Shown: positions 24,236 to 36,415, counted from the stretch's first letter. The stretch: DNA of 64,000 nucleotides from Anticarsia gemmatalis (GCF_050436995.1 NC_134745.1:4278001-4342000); one strand, 5' to 3'. A program made the numbers and translations. The notes: generated by a model from the sequence alone, not told the origin.

Positions 24236-24332
24236 CTCTAACTGTCCCACTGCTGGTAAAGGGTCTCCTCCCAAGCGAGGGAGGAGTTAGTCCCTGAGTT
24301 CAGCACGCTTACCAAGTGCGGGTGGGACCGTT
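24236..24332 (-). repeat. SINE 3'-end fragment
   Basis: Reverse copy of the tail of the 45386-45700 SINE (TGTCCCACTGCTGG, GTCTCCTCCCAAG, GAGGGAGGAGTTAG, CCAAGTGCGGGTGGGA). Confidence 0.65.
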
Positions 24333-25251
24333 ACATATGTTCTGTCATTCATTGAAGATATTCATTTCCTGTGAATTCCACAAACCTGTTATCGTCAACA
24401 ACTGTCAATCATGTAAGTGCACACAATTAAAGTTCTCCAAGAAAATTGAATTACGTTATTTACCTACTAACATGCGAGGAGTAATTTGTCCAACAAAAAT
24501 AAGACACCAAATTGGTACGTAAGAGTAAACATTATAATAATTGCAGAGTACGAACACATAATCAATAAGCAGACTGGTAATTTCGTGATCCAAGATATTG
24601 ATGGGTAAAACAAACAATTTAAAATACTGAACCGATCTGTCGAAACCGCTTGTAAAAAATTGTGGGTAATTTTGTATCTGAGGTTTTTTTGTGACAATTT
24701 CGTAGGCCGCGGCCGTAGCAGTAGGTATTGTATGGCGGATGGACAGGTTTTGTTTTGATTATGTAACTTGTAGGTATAATTTACTGTACTACGGAATAGT
24801 ACTATATAGTATTGTATTTTAGTAAATTTTCTGCAGGGTTGCAGACTCAATGATTAATAATAACATAGTAAATTATCAATGGTAGTAGAATTTTTTGTCT
24901 TCTTATGATTATAAATATCTCATCCAGTTTCCTGTGTTTCCTACCATTTTGCAATGCATTCATATCATAAAATCTGAACGTCTGAACTTGTTTTTATAAC
25001 TACAATTATTAGGTATTGTTAAAGAGGTTCTGTATGGGATATAATTAGTGATTTAATTAACACGACTCTATAAATCAATACTGTTTAAAATAAACCTGTT
25101 TGTAAAAACCCTTGTTTAAGATCTATTAATACAATCTCATAATGATGTAATTAATAGGCAATTAGTTACAACAATAACACGGATCAATGTCATCTGGAAT
25201 TCCTAATGATAGGACATATCGTTTTCCTGTAATATTATTATACTTAACCTA

Positions 25252-25505
25252 TCTATACTAATATTATAAAGCTGAAGAGTTTGTTTGTTTGTTTGTTTGA
25301 ACGCGCTAATCTCAGGAACTACGGGTCCGATTTGAAAAATTCTTTCAGTGTTAGATAGCCCATTTATCGAGGAAGGTTATAGGTTATATAACATCACGCT
25401 ACGACCAATAGGAACAGAGCAGCAGTAAAAAATGTTACAAAAACGGGGAAAATTTTGACCCATTTTCTCTTATGTGACGCAAACGAAGTTGCGCGGGTCA
25501 GCTAG
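25252..25505 (+). mobile_element. Short non-autonomous Helitron, copy C
   Basis: TCTATACTAATATTATAAAG start and GGGTCAGCTAG end. The (GTTT)n run after the first 30 bp varies in length between copies. Confidence 0.8.
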
Positions 25506-27534
25506 TAATCTATAAACGTATTTAATAACGATAGTACGGGATTACCCAAGAAGTATTTTTTCCTATAAAACTGCTAATGGGATTTCAAATATCTGCTGAA
25601 ATGACACTTTATTCAGCGAATTGTAATGTTAGTTAGCACGAGCGAGGATCGCAAGGAAGGACTACGACTAGACTAGTCGGACGATATCCTGACATATGCA
25701 AGACAGCATAGTTTTATGCCAGATATACCTATGTACTAGTGTAAAAATACCCGACCATTTAAAAGGATATGAAAACATCTCTGCTGAAATATTCTTCTTG
25801 CCCGGTCGTAGAAGTGTTTTGTAAATGACTATAAACTCGCATCCTATCACATAGGATATTATAAAGACGAATCTTATGTACTTTTAAAATCATCATCGTT
25901 ATTTTCATTATATTACTGTGTGCAATTTCTCCTGTATGAATATATTATTCGCGCACAGAAACATATTATTTTTATCATCTATCAAGGTATCAATACACTA
26001 CATTTATTATCAAAACAGGAAATTAAATAAAACTACTAATTTTACCTATTGAACTATAATAATTAATTCTATATTCTGATTTTAATAAAATAGTATTCGA
26101 ATTAAATCACATAGTAACGTAAATAACTAGGAAAACTAGTTGTAGGTAGTTGTTAGGCGACAATCTGTAATTGTTATTTTAAAATATCAAGAGCTTTGTA
26201 AACTAATTTCAAAGTTTTATTTATCATCAATCATATGAAAAATACTATCGCCGAAAGATGAGCTCTAAAAGCAGAAATAGCCTCACCATCTCCCTGATAG
26301 GTTTGTTGTATTAAATGACTATGTCCAAAACAAGCTGCTTTCATGCCTTATTAACTTATCAAGTACATAATTAAAAATCAACAAGCTAACCAACCTCGGA
26401 CCTCGCATAGAAGAAGCAAAACAAAAACATTTAGGTACTCCCGTGAAAAAATTACAAGCAGGTTGTTTCTTTAATAAATAACGAAGACCGCTATCATAAT
26501 GCATAATAATATTTCTCCCTTGCGCCCTCCTTGGCTGTTAACTGTAGGGTAGGCAGACGAACAGATGGACGAAGGTATAACCACCGCTTTATAATAAAAA
26601 AAAAATGTTCTTAATACTCTTTTTTTATAGTTTGATTAGCAGTCCAACAACTTGGTAGAGAGTAAGCTGTGTAAGGTTCTTTGTCGGCGGGAGAATACAA
26701 AATTCAGAATTTAGAACATCAGTGCCATCTGGCTTATCTAGATGACGGTGATGTTTCATACAGCTGCTTTTTCTTAAAATACTAGGAATAATTAATTATT
26801 CATACATACATAAATTCACATAGGAGTTAGCATAGATAGAGGAACGCCACTTGGCACGACAAACTGCCCGTGCCTCATTCACATCTATACCATACAGAAT
26901 AATCAATCTACTATTCCAGACAAATCGAACATGCCAATACTTTGTTTTGCGTTTTTAAATATTTATCGGAATTTAGTGCTTTTAACTGTACTACCTTATC
27001 TCTTCTACTCATAAGGGTACTCAAAGCAAATCAAACGAGCACAAAGTCGATAAATTTACTAGTAGGTGCCCCAGGATTCTCTTTATTGTCTTCCACCTTC
27101 CAGCTCCATACCAGTTTTTTTCGTTTTTATAAAAGACAACTCCCGCACTAAGAATTGCTCTTGTGTCGCGGGGACTTTTTACGAACATACAAACAACGGT
27201 CACAAAGAACAACCAGACTCGAAACAATTATTTGTGTATCGCACCCACTCGAACCCACGACCTCCCGACGCAGTGGTATCGGCGTGGCGACCTAAACCAC
27301 TGCGCCACGGAAGCCGTCAAAGATTAGATAGTAAGTGACTGGCATTATACTTTTTAAACGTTATATAGATCTCGTTATAACGGTGTTTTAAATATGTTGT
27401 TTTCCCTCGTTATAACTGCATCATCATTATCCTGCAAATGCAGATAACTGCATAAAAGAGGAAAGTTGTTCAGATATAATTATGAACACAAAAGAGGATA
27501 AGCAGAAATAAACATAATCAGATAATTCAAAATA
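25506..27534. other. Intergenic, no gene seen
   Basis: AT-rich, with one reverse SINE (27135-27318) close to the next DM9 gene. Several GATA motifs (e.g. CAGATAA near 27442 and 27521) occur just upstream of that gene's TATA box. Confidence 0.5.
27135..27318 (-). repeat. tRNA-derived SINE, reverse copy
   Basis: On the minus strand: GACGGCTTCCGTGGCGCAGTGG head (tRNA-like A box), then GGGTTCGAGTG-type B box, then TTTGTGACCGTTG..CCGCGACACAAGAGC. Same family as 30786-30985 and 16924-17103. Confidence 0.7.
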
Positions 27535-27536
27535 TG

Positions 27537-27544
27537 TATATAAA
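27537..27544 (+). promoter_or_regulatory. TATA box of DM9 gene at 27620
   Basis: TATATAAA is followed by GCTGAGGTTTTATATCTGG and TTAATTATTAACTGTAGTGG. The second block is repeated almost exactly upstream of the gene at 44883 and partly upstream of the inverted pair, marking a shared core promoter and 5' UTR. Confidence 0.65.
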
Positions 27545-27619
27545 CATGCTGAGGTTTTATATCTGGTAGTTAATTATTAACTGTAGTGGTGATCACTGCT
27601 TTAATTAATCACTCTCATC

Positions 27620-29468
27620 ATGTGTTCACTCGGTGAGTAACTGAAAACATATTTTAATTAATAACCTTATGTTTGGCCAAAGGAACTGAAATCCTCGAAA
27701 TATCTAATGCAACTATATAATAAACGTTTCGTTCCAATTGTTACTTACTACAAAATAGTAATATTAATTTGAGCGATAACTTACATAAATAGCTTAAAAA
27801 ATATTCTCATACTCGCTATATTAAAATGGTACTTACTGCATTTTCTAAATCTTTAAATAAACGTCTAGCAACTTTTCAATATAAGTATCTTTATTCAACT
27901 TTAAAGAACAAAAGATTTTTAATATGTCCTTTTAAACTATTACGTGAAAAACTAAATTGTTTCTTAAGCATAACAATCATATAATGCGAGTATGACTACG
28001 AAAAGCACAGTTAACTAGTACCTACTTAACATAACAATCAGAGCAAGCATCGTAGTAAGTTACTTAATAAACTGTACTTCGATTCTCTACCACTATAGAC
28101 TACCAACAACCGGCTAGCTATCGACATTTTGACATTTAGAATGTACTGCCAAAAAAGTTTCTACGACGCCCGTCAGAGGCGCTGATCAGATTTTCATACA
28201 AAATTTCTCGATGACAAGTCGGTTGTCGGTTGTCGGTAGTCAATAGTAATAGAGAATTGAGCTACTGTACATATTATAAGAATTTTTCATTTCATCCGCA
28301 GGTGGTCCAGTCTGGGTAAAGGGGAGTAATGGCTCGATGCCTGATAACGCAGTCCCAGTGGGAGTAGACGTGGATGGCAGAGCAATGTACATCGCCCGGG
28401 CCCGCCACGACAAATACCTCGTTCCCGGCAAAATAATCCCTTCTCGGGACAAACACATGTTCCTACCTTACGATGGTAAAGAACATTCCCCAACTGAGTA
28501 CGAGGCAAGTATCATTAAATGTTCTTTGTTGTCTAATGTTAAGTACATGAGAAATATATCAACTTAGCCTTTTTTCCAACTATGTTGGAGTCGTCTTCCA
28601 GTCAGCTTAATACCAGTATACCTCCACAACCCAGTTACCTGGGTTATAACGATACCCTTCGGTAAGACTGGTTGTCAGACTTTCAAGCTTGTGACTACTG
28701 TTAACGACTGTCAAAGATGTTTAAAAATGACAGCCGGGACCCGCAATTTAACGTGCCTTCCGAAACAAGGAGGAACTCGATGTCTATAAGATGGTCACCC
28801 ATCCACAGAAAAATCTCGGCAAGCGTAGCTTAACCTCAGAGTTCGGTCCAGCTGTTGTTTACTAAGCTACGAACTCTTTTAACTATATCTACACTAATAT
28901 AATAAAGCTGAAGAGTTTGTTTGTTTGTTTGATTGTTTGTTTGTTTGTTTGAACGCGCTAATCTCAGGAACTACTGGTCCGATTTGAAAAATTATTTCAG
29001 TGTTAGATAGCCCATTTATCGAGGAAGGCTATAGGTTATATAACATCACACTACGGTCATTAGGAGCGAAGTAGCAACGAAAAATGTTACAAAAACGGAG
29101 AAAATTTTGACTCATTCTCTTAGGTGACGCAAGCGAAGTTGCGCGGGTCAGCTAGTTAGAAATAATAACACAACAAATGTTAATAAACTCTACAGGTTCT
29201 GGTAAATCACCCCAACCACTGGGTGAAGACCAGTGGATCCAACATTCCCCCCAACGCTATTCCTGCAGGCTCCGATAGAGGGGATGAGACTATCTACATC
29301 GGCCGCGCGCGCATTGAAGGTACCCTCACTGTCGGCAAGGTGCATCCATCACACGGCGTCTGTTACCTGTCTTACGCTGGCAAGGAGCACCACTTCCCTA
29401 ACTATGAAATATTAGTTAACTGTGGATTGTACGAGAATGAGGGTATTGTTCCCGGATCAGCAATGTAA
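27620..29468 (+). CDS. DM9-repeat (DUF3421) protein with GC-AG intron
   Basis: Exons 27620-27632 (ATG TGT TCA CTC G), 28302-28504 and 29196-29468, phases 1 and 0; 162 aa. Start MCSLGGPVWVKGSNG has no signal peptide. Repeat 1: GSMPDNAVPVGVD..RAMYIARARHD..VPGKIIPSRD..LPYDGKEHSPTEYE. Repeat 2: VLVNHPNHWVKTSGS..IPPNAIPAG..IYIGRARIEGTLTVGKVHPSHGVCYLSYAGKEHHFPNYEIL, then a tail ENEGIVPGSAM that is shared with the end of the gene at 44883-49654. The second donor is GAG|GCAAGT, a GC rather than GT site; no GT nearby keeps the frame and the homology. Intron 1 holds a MITE; intron 2 holds a 5S-derived SINE and a Helitron. AATAAA lies at 29583-29588. Likely cytoplasmic lectin-like protein, by family analogy. 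Confidence 0.88.
28093..28246. mobile_element. MITE in intron 1 of the DM9 gene
   Basis: About 154 bp bounded by near-perfect inverted ends: CTATAGACTACCAACAACCGG on the left and the complement of GTCGGTTGTCGGTAGTCAATAG on the right. It ends 55 bp before the exon 2 acceptor. Confidence 0.6.
28573..28868 (-). repeat. 5S-rRNA-derived SINE in intron 2
   Basis: Read on the minus strand the head contains GAGGTTAAGCTACGC and GGATGGGTGACC. These correspond in order and spacing to GAAGTTAAGC and GGATGGGTGACC of 5S rRNA (internal promoter region). The body follows (AATTGCGGGTCCCGGCTGTC, GTCAACAGT-type text) and the end carries CCAACATAGTTGGAAAA. Confidence 0.65.
28888..29155 (+). mobile_element. Short non-autonomous Helitron, copy D (intronic)
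   Basis: TCTACACTAATATAATAAAG start with an expanded (GTTT)n run, GGGTCAGCTAG end. It stops 40 bp before the exon 3 acceptor of the DM9 gene. Confidence 0.8.
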
Positions 29469-29589
29469 TTAAAAGCAATGATTCTTATAAAAATTGCTGT
29501 GCTTAACGAGCTATAATCTCCATAATACTCGCTTACTATTAAACAAGAAACTGTGCCATGTTTATTCCAAATTATTTATAACAATAAAG

Positions 29590-32500
29590 TTTATTTTCGA
29601 CCTGCCAAATCCTAGTTTCATTTCGGGAAAGTTTCAATCTAAACATTACTGGAAAAAATATGAAAGAATTATTTGCCGTAAGAATAATTCCTGGCTCCTG
29701 GGTTTATAAAAAGCTATACAATAATGTAAGTTAAATGATATAAAACCACAGAAACATAAACAACTCGCAAAGAACCGTCTAATTGGAATGAACCAGATGC
29801 CAAGCTGCTGATAAACCTTTTCCACAGCCAGTTTCAGCCTCACAACTACAATATTACTAGAAACTCTGTAAATATTGAAGATACCTTTACTCACATAAAG
29901 GAAAGATCATACTTTTCTTTTTGAAAATAAAAATAACTTTTAAAGATATTTGGTAAAGTTGCCCACTTACCGGGAATCGAACCCACAAAAAATATTATTT
30001 TAGCTGTATACTACTTTGAAAATTTAGTTATTCAGATTAATAAAAATATAAATTAAGTATTTTTTTCTTAGAGAATTTAGCCGGTATAATTATTTTTTTA
30101 AGGAAGCACATTTTTTCTTCATTCACCTCTCTCCCTCAAACCAAACAGCGTTTCAACGCGGCGGTATATTCTTATTATGTCGTATTTCTTCATAGCCCTT
30201 CCTAAATTATGATTAAAATTTACGATAACCGCCAAATTCGCTATCTGAAAGCACAAAGTTGTTTGCCCAAGCGACTTTAGGAAGATTTTATGCAAAATGT
30301 TCTGTGTTATGAGTAGATATTGCCTTTATAAAAGGAGAATTTTGGAGGAAATTGTTAAATATGAATTTAAATGTGGTTTGATGGTTGTTGTTTATTAATT
30401 TTGGTTAATTTTGGGTGATTTGAGAGAAGTTTGGAACGTTTAAAAGATATTTATTGAAGGTACTTATTTGTAATTAGCTGAATCTTGTAGATTTCCCTGC
30501 TTTTGATGATAACAAGCTCTTTTTGGTTCGTAGAGATAATATTGTTCTAAATCTATTCAGTTACTGATTTAATTTGTTAAAGAGACCATGAGACCATTAT
30601 ATACTTTCCAAAGGAACTCTTATCTAGGCAGATAGCGCATCATCGTTATTTTCATCTTATCCCACGCTATGTAGGATCGACACCGCATGTATTACTTGTA
30701 AGGGGGTTAGATGAATCAAGTCACCAGTGTACCGACCGATATCTAACAGTTTAGGATATCTGTAGGCAGTGACTGCCTGCTGACTGCCTCCGTGACGCAG
30801 TGGTTTGGGTACCACGCCGCTACCATTGTGTCGGGAGGTCGTGGTTTTGATTCCCACACGGGACAATTATTTGTGCGATCCACAAATTATTGTTTCGGGT
30901 CTGGTTGTACTTTGTGTCCGTTGTTCGTATGTTTGTAAAAGTCTCCGCGACACAAGAGCAATATTTAGTGCGGGAGTTGTCTTTTCAGAGTTGTCTTTTC
31001 AAAGATGCCTTTTTAAAGAGTGACTTCTTGAATGATTAATATCGATAAACACGAGTCAAGAAGTGACTTGCACAGGTGACACAAGTCCCAGGTGCTTACA
31101 TAATCTACAGATTACATTCAACACTAAACCATAACACTTTAGCCTGCATTCGCTAAAACATAACGTTCTATTAACTTATTGACCAAGTTTAAAACGTTCT
31201 TAGAAAATGTATTGCCAAGCTAATTTTAACCTTAAAACTATTGTGATAAGGTTTATCTGTTGCTTGTGTCACTGTGTTATTATGCTGTAATGCAGTGCTC
31301 AGGTGATAGTCACCCTCGGTCTGAAGTTACGGGATTTAGATAAATGGCGGTTTTCTTGACAATTTAATTATTTATGTCTTTGTTTTGTACTGCAATAAGG
31401 TAATATTTAGTTAGTATATATTTTGTCTGAGGTAGGTAATATTTAGAGTTTCTTATGAAAACGTATTTATTTAGTTAGAAAGATAAACATTTTTATGTGA
31501 CTTTTATTTAACAAGTGAACCGTATCTAAGTAATAATATTGGTATTATTTCCTAAGACATGCTTTTTCGTGAGTTCTGCAACATAATAATGTGAAAAGTA
31601 AGTAACAGAAGAAATTCTGAAAAACCTTAGTGCGAATAAAATGTATCATTAAAATAAGTGCAATATGGAATACATATTGCTTGTTTCTCTTTGACATCAA
31701 GCATTTATCAACTAGGTTTTTCCTAAACTTCATTCATTTAAAAAACAGACAAAAAGTTACGCCGAAAATAACACAAATCTTGTAAAAAATGTTTAACGTC
31801 TAATCACATAATCTTACTTACTTAAATTACATAAAATAAAATTTAAAACGTAAGTGGTTGATAATTTAAATGTAAAATATAACAATATTTGGTCGGACGC
31901 CTGCGCGGCTGTCATGTCATGCATCATGACGAAACACCGAACTTGACTTTCAAAGTGGGAGCGAACTACGATGTACTGTGACCAAGAAATAAGAATCTAA
32001 TAGTACAATCTTATATTATTATCATTATTCAGATTACTGTATTTTTAGGGTAATTAATAAATGATAAGTGGAAAGTTTAATTGTCTTTTTGTATTTATTT
32101 TTATTTTATCTTCGTTCTTTTTAGACGCTTAGTTGAAGTTTATATTATTTGTTTGCTCTTGTACTTGTAATTATAGCTGTAAGTTTTAAATAAATAAATT
32201 ATATGTAAATAAAAAAATATAAAGGTAACCGGTCTTTTAAAGATTAAGGGTCAATTTATGCCACATTATCCATTAAATACAAAATAATAAAAGTGACCCA
32301 TGTGAATCCAACTTTCCCGAAAACTTTACAACTTTAGTCCCGTAAACTTTGAAACGATATGACATATGCAGAACAAAAATTTTAATAAACATGTAAAAAT
32401 CGCATATTTAGACCCTAATCGAAAAAGTTCAATTTCAAAAATTCTAAGTATCGTATCTTTGAATAATTGAATCGTAATTTAAGTTGAATGGTACGAACAT

Positions 32501-32911
32501 GGCCGGACGCCTGTGTCGTTTGGACAACCGTTTGCTTCACACCCTGTATACACAATGCAAACGCAAATAACTAAGCATAATGTATGAGGTAAAATTCTTT
32601 CATTTGAAATAATTAACACATTAATTAGCAGGCGTGAAGGAAAAAATATCATTTCAATAGAGTAATTAACCTCTGAAGGAAAAAATACGTCTTTATTAGT
32701 TATAAGCTCAAATTACCAGTAGGAAAATGAATTAATATAAATATTTAAGTCAGCTGTGATAAAATAGTATATGCTTCATTGTAAGGTCAATGCATTTGTA
32801 TTTCCCATGTTGCAATGTTTCATTAAAAACAAGGGATAATTTATGTAACTATCTTTAGCTTGCAACGCAGTATAGGTAATGCAATGTTTCAATTGCACAT
32901 TTCGAAACAAC
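29590..32911. other. Intergenic, no gene seen
   Basis: One SINE (30786-30985). Two similar short phrases (GGTCGGACGCCTGCG near 31891, GGCCGGACGCCTGTG near 32501) hint at a decayed repeat. No supportable exon. Confidence 0.5.
30786..30985 (+). repeat. tRNA-derived SINE, forward copy
   Basis: Head GCCTCCGTGACGCAGTGG (A-box-like), then GGTCGTGGTTTTGATTCCC (B-box-like), then ACTTTGTGTCCGTTG and CCGCGACACAAGAGC. Same family as the reverse copies at 16924 and 27135. Confidence 0.7.
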
Positions 32912-32916
32912 GGATA

Positions 32917-33764
32917 TGTGCACGATGGAATCATATTTAGGCATAAAATATTACGTTTAATTCACGCACGTAGAACATTGTAGAAATTCGTAGAAATAAG
33001 CATATTATTATTAGAAAATTCTAGTCGTTAATAATAGTACGAAAGAACAATCGCGAACATTGTAAGCGGCGGCGATCCTTCGATCAAGCGCACCGACTGT
33101 TCCCGAATAGATAGAACGAGATAGATATATAGGCGAGTCGCGTACGCGCGAGCGAGACGGCGGCGTTCTCGAACCTCGCGCGGTGCGGCACGGAGCGCTT
33201 GATCATTCCGTTTGATTCTAGATTAATGTAGAAAGAATGTTTGTGAATATAAATAGGGACGCGCGCTGCGTAACATCAGTTTAAGTTGTAAACTCATTGT
33301 GATCACATCACTGGGAAGAAAAGAACATAGTATGAACATAGTGAACATAGCGAATATTATTGTATAGTTTACGAATTAAACTCATGGTGATCAGATCACT
33401 CGGAAGAAAGAACATTGTACGAACATAGTAAATAGTGAACATAGTGAATAGTTATAACGAATATTATTATTGTAAAGTTTAAGTTGTAAACTCATAGTGA
33501 TCACTTGGAAGAAAAGAACATAGTATGAACATAGTGAACATAGCGAATATTATTGTATAGTTTAAGTTTTAAACTCATCGAATGAAGATCACATCGGAGT
33601 AAAGTAAAGTAAAGTACATAGTGAATAAACCGTACATAGTAAAGTATATGAACAGTGTATAGTAAATAGTTTATAATACAGTCCACTTGAAGAATTGAAG
33701 AAAATAAAATAAATATATTACTTCGCAACCGGTGTTCTTATTGGAAGAATATTAATCCTCCACA
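32917..33764 (+). repeat. 5' LTR
   Basis: 848 bp, TG...CA. It contains a TATA-like ATATAAATAGGG (near 33247) and runs of GAACATAGTGAACATAG-type tandem motifs in its right half. Confidence 0.9.
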
Positions 33765-33808
33765 TTGCTGGTCCTTCGAGCCGGATTGGAACAGTGCAAG
33801 AACAAAGG

Positions 33809-35098
33809 ATGCCAGTTACGCGAAGTTATAAAGGAAGAATAATCGAACAGTTGGCGACGTCGGAGACGTCAGCCACAGAGATGTTGAACACCGCGACAAT
33901 GTTGGAGCCCGCCACTTCGATGGTGTCAACGACCGCGATCGCGCTGGGGTCAGCGACCGCGACTACGACCGCCACTACAGCTGTGCCTGCGATGACAGCC
34001 GAAGGTGCGAGGTCACGCGGGACGTCGCGCGTGTCAGGAAAACGAAGAATAGAAATTCTTGCGGCCGAAGAGGAAGTAGCCGCACTGAAGCTCGCCCTCG
34101 CCGAGTTAAAGTTGAAGCGTCTTCGCGTCGAGATCGAGGACGAGGAAGAAGATTCTGCTTCATCGTCAGATGAGGATGAGGAGAATGCACTCAGCCGAGT
34201 GAAGGAATGGCCGGACAGGAACAAGGCCACCAAGGAAAAGGATATTATCTGGCGAGAACAGAGTACTTCCGAGGAGGACGAAGTACTTGCGCCCAAGAAA
34301 GAAAATACGCCGCGGTACGAGCAAATTTATATGGCGATGGATAAGAAACCACAGTGCCACGTATGTATGAATGAACATAGACTGGACGATTGTAGTAAAT
34401 TTCGTAACACGAGTGTGAATGAACGATGGAACATCGCAAAGAAATGTAGATTGTGTTTCCGCTGCCTGCTTAGTACGCATAAACGTGAAAAGTGTCGTGC
34501 AAAAGCTTGCGGCGAAGATGGCTGCAACATGTCTCACCATCGGCTGTTGCACCATAGGAAGAACATTGGGAAAGCGCAGCTAGCGTTATCGAAGCCTGCC
34601 GAGATAACACCGACTGTGGAAATAGTTAAGCTGTGCTCTTTGCGCGACCGTGAAGCTCCCGCTGAAAAATGGAAAATGAAAATGGTCGGAGATCGGACCA
34701 CACCGAACAAGTGGCTCACAAACCCCGCCACAGGACAATTGCTGCAGTTCAATGACCCGTGTGGGAATAGTAAACACGTCGTGGCTGCAGCATGGAAACG
34801 TACAAGGGGAAGGTCGCACAGGGACCCTACCTGGAGAAATCGTGAAGAGATGAACGGTGGAGAAAAGCCGGTGTTGAGCGAGCGACGACGGCAACGATGG
34901 GTAAATAACCACCAGCCTGCACTCCAACACCGGCGGGAGCAGCGCACATCCGGAATATCTACAGCCGAGGAAAATGGACATGGACATCGCCACGGACAAC
35001 GTACATCCAGTGACAACCGAACAGAGGAGCCATCGTGCTGCCAAATTAATCGCGAGTTGCGACGGCGGGAGAAATGTGCACGATGGAATCATATTTAG
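33809..35098 (+). CDS. Gag-like polyprotein of the LTR retrotransposon
   Basis: Translation from ATG 33809 (MPVTRSYKGRI) gives 429 aa. A Thr/Ala-rich N-terminus is followed by a Leu/Lys/Glu-rich helical stretch (EEEVAALKLALAELKLKRLR) and an acidic Ser-rich linker. Then comes a Cys/His region with two knuckle-like clusters: CHVCMNEHRLDDCSKF and CRLCFRCLLSTHKREKC, continuing C.EDGC..SHHRLLHH. This pattern is typical of BEL/Pao Gag. The usual central Gag region looks shortened. The last eight codons lie inside the 3' LTR (stop at 35096-35098), so the LTR supplies the stop codon. The C-terminal third (Arg/His-rich) has no recognised domain and may be a deletion-junction product. Expected role: RNA packaging in virus-like particles; function unproven. 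Confidence 0.75.
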   Translation: MPVTRSYKGRIIEQLATSETSATEMLNTATMLEPATSMVSTTAIALGSATATTTATTAVPAMTAEGARSRGTSRVSGKRRIEILAAEEEVAALKLALAELKLKRLRVEIEDEEEDSASSSDEDEENALSRVKEWPDRNKATKEKDIIWREQSTSEEDEVLAPKKENTPRYEQIYMAMDKKPQCHVCMNEHRLDDCSKFRNTSVNERWNIAKKCRLCFRCLLSTHKREKCRAKACGEDGCNMSHHRLLHHRKNIGKAQLALSKPAEITPTVEIVKLCSLRDREAPAEKWKMKMVGDRTTPNKWLTNPATGQLLQFNDPCGNSKHVVAAAWKRTRGRSHRDPTWRNREEMNGGEKPVLSERRRQRWVNNHQPALQHRREQRTSGISTAEENGHGHRHGQRTSSDNRTEEPSCCQINRELRRREKCARWNHI

Positions 35099-35923
35099 GC
35101 ATAAAATATTACGTTTAATTCACGCACGTAGAACATTGTAGAAATTCGTAGAAATAAGCATATTATTATTAGAAAATTCTAGTCGTTAATAATAGTACGA
35201 AAGAACAATCGCGAACATTGTAAGCGGCGGCGATCCTTCGATCAAGCGCACCGACTGTTCCCGAATAGATAGAACGAGATAGATATATAGGCGAGTCGCG
35301 TACGCGCGAGCGAGACGGCGGCGTTCTCGAACCTCGCGCGGTGCGGCACGGAGCGCTTGATCATTCCGTTTGATTCTAGATTAATGTAGAAAGAATGTTT
35401 GTGAATATAAATAGGGACGCGCGCTGCGTAACATCAGTTTAAGTTGTAAACTCATTGTGATCACATCACTGGGAAGAAAAGAACATAGTATGAACATAGT
35501 GAACATAGCGAATATTATTGTATAGTTTACGAATTAAACTCATGGTGATCAGATCACTCGGAAGAAAGAACATTGTACGAACATAGTAAATAGTGAACAT
35601 AGTGAATAGTTATAACGAATATTATTATTGTAAAGTTTAAGTTGTAAACTCATAGTGATCACTTGGAAGAAAAGAACATAGTATGAACATAGTGAACATA
35701 GCGAATATTATTGTATAGTTTAAGTTTTAAACTCATCGAATGAAGATCACATCGGAGTAAAGTAAAGTAAAGTACATAGTGAATAAACCGTACATAGTAA
35801 AGTATATGAACAGTGTATAGTAAATAGTTTATAATACAGTCCACTTTGAAGAATTGAAGAAAATAAAGTAAATATATTACTTCGCAACCGGTGTTCTTAT
35901 TGGAAGAATATTAATCCTCCACA
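35075..35923 (+). repeat. 3' LTR
   Basis: 849 bp. Differs from the 5' LTR by one added T (CCACTTTGAAG versus CCACTTGAAG) and AAATAAAGTAAA versus AAATAAAATAAA near the end; no other difference was noticed. Confidence 0.9.
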
Positions 35924-36312
35924 GGATAATATATATAATATAATATATAACTGACTTCTGCGCGTCTGGGGAAATTATTCTAAGGAATCATATATTATCT
36001 TTTATTTCAGGTCTTAAGTCCTGTCAGTATAAATTTCATCAAAATACATTCACAAGGATTTGTATGAAAGAGTTACAAGTATCGATCCATGCAAAAAACT
36101 TTTTAACGTTTTCGATACGGTAGGATACATAATTCTTCAAAGTCATGATATATTATGTTGATGCCCTGCATAAAATTTGAAGTGTCATCTGCGTAAGTGG
36201 TAAATGTTAGTATAACTTGGCCATTTCTACTACAGCCCGACAATTTAATGGAGAACCTCGTATGGTTTATTTATATCATGCTTAATAATGCGTATATTTC
36301 TAAAAAGTTTTA

Positions 36313-36415
36313 CCCCCGGTTTCTGAGGTGCATTTAAGTAGTTTATCTATTCAATAGCGTTTAAGTTCATATAAAAATGACAGTTTGAATAGATAAACTA
36401 AAATATACCTCAGAA
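36313..36415. mobile_element. Palindromic MITE, copy 3
   Basis: CCCCCGGTTTCTGAGGTG left end; AGTAGTTTATCTATTCAATAG and its partner TTTGAATAGATAAACTA form the arms; right end ACCTCAGAAGC. It is the copy with the best-preserved left end. Confidence 0.6.

Larger units (their letters stand above)
20456..25251. other. Intergenic, no gene seen
   Basis: Contains a LINE tail (21585-21676), one hairpin MITE (23930-24039) and a SINE fragment (24236-24332). Remaining open frames lack domains and plausible splice partners. Confidence 0.5.
32912..35928 (+). mobile_element. Non-autonomous LTR retrotransposon (BEL/Pao-like)
   Basis: Two almost identical LTRs (32917-33764 and 35075-35923) start TGTGCACGATGG and end CCTCCACA. 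They are flanked by a 5-bp target duplication GGATA (32912-32916 and 35924-35928). The 1310-bp interior begins with a primer-binding-like TGCTGGTCCTTCGAGCC, holds one gag-like ORF, and ends in a purine tract GGCGGGAGAAA. There is no protease, reverse transcriptase or integrase, so it must be mobilised in trans. LTR differences seen by eye are very few, which implies a recent insertion. Confidence 0.9.

Noticed and set aside
24467..24850. 127-codon minus-strand open frame
   Set aside because: AT-rich, no domain, no splice context and no homology to anything recognisable; chance length is plausible.
33826..34555. Minus-strand open frames opposite the gag-like ORF
   Set aside because: Ser-rich shadows of an Asp/Glu/Ala-rich coding strand; no domains.
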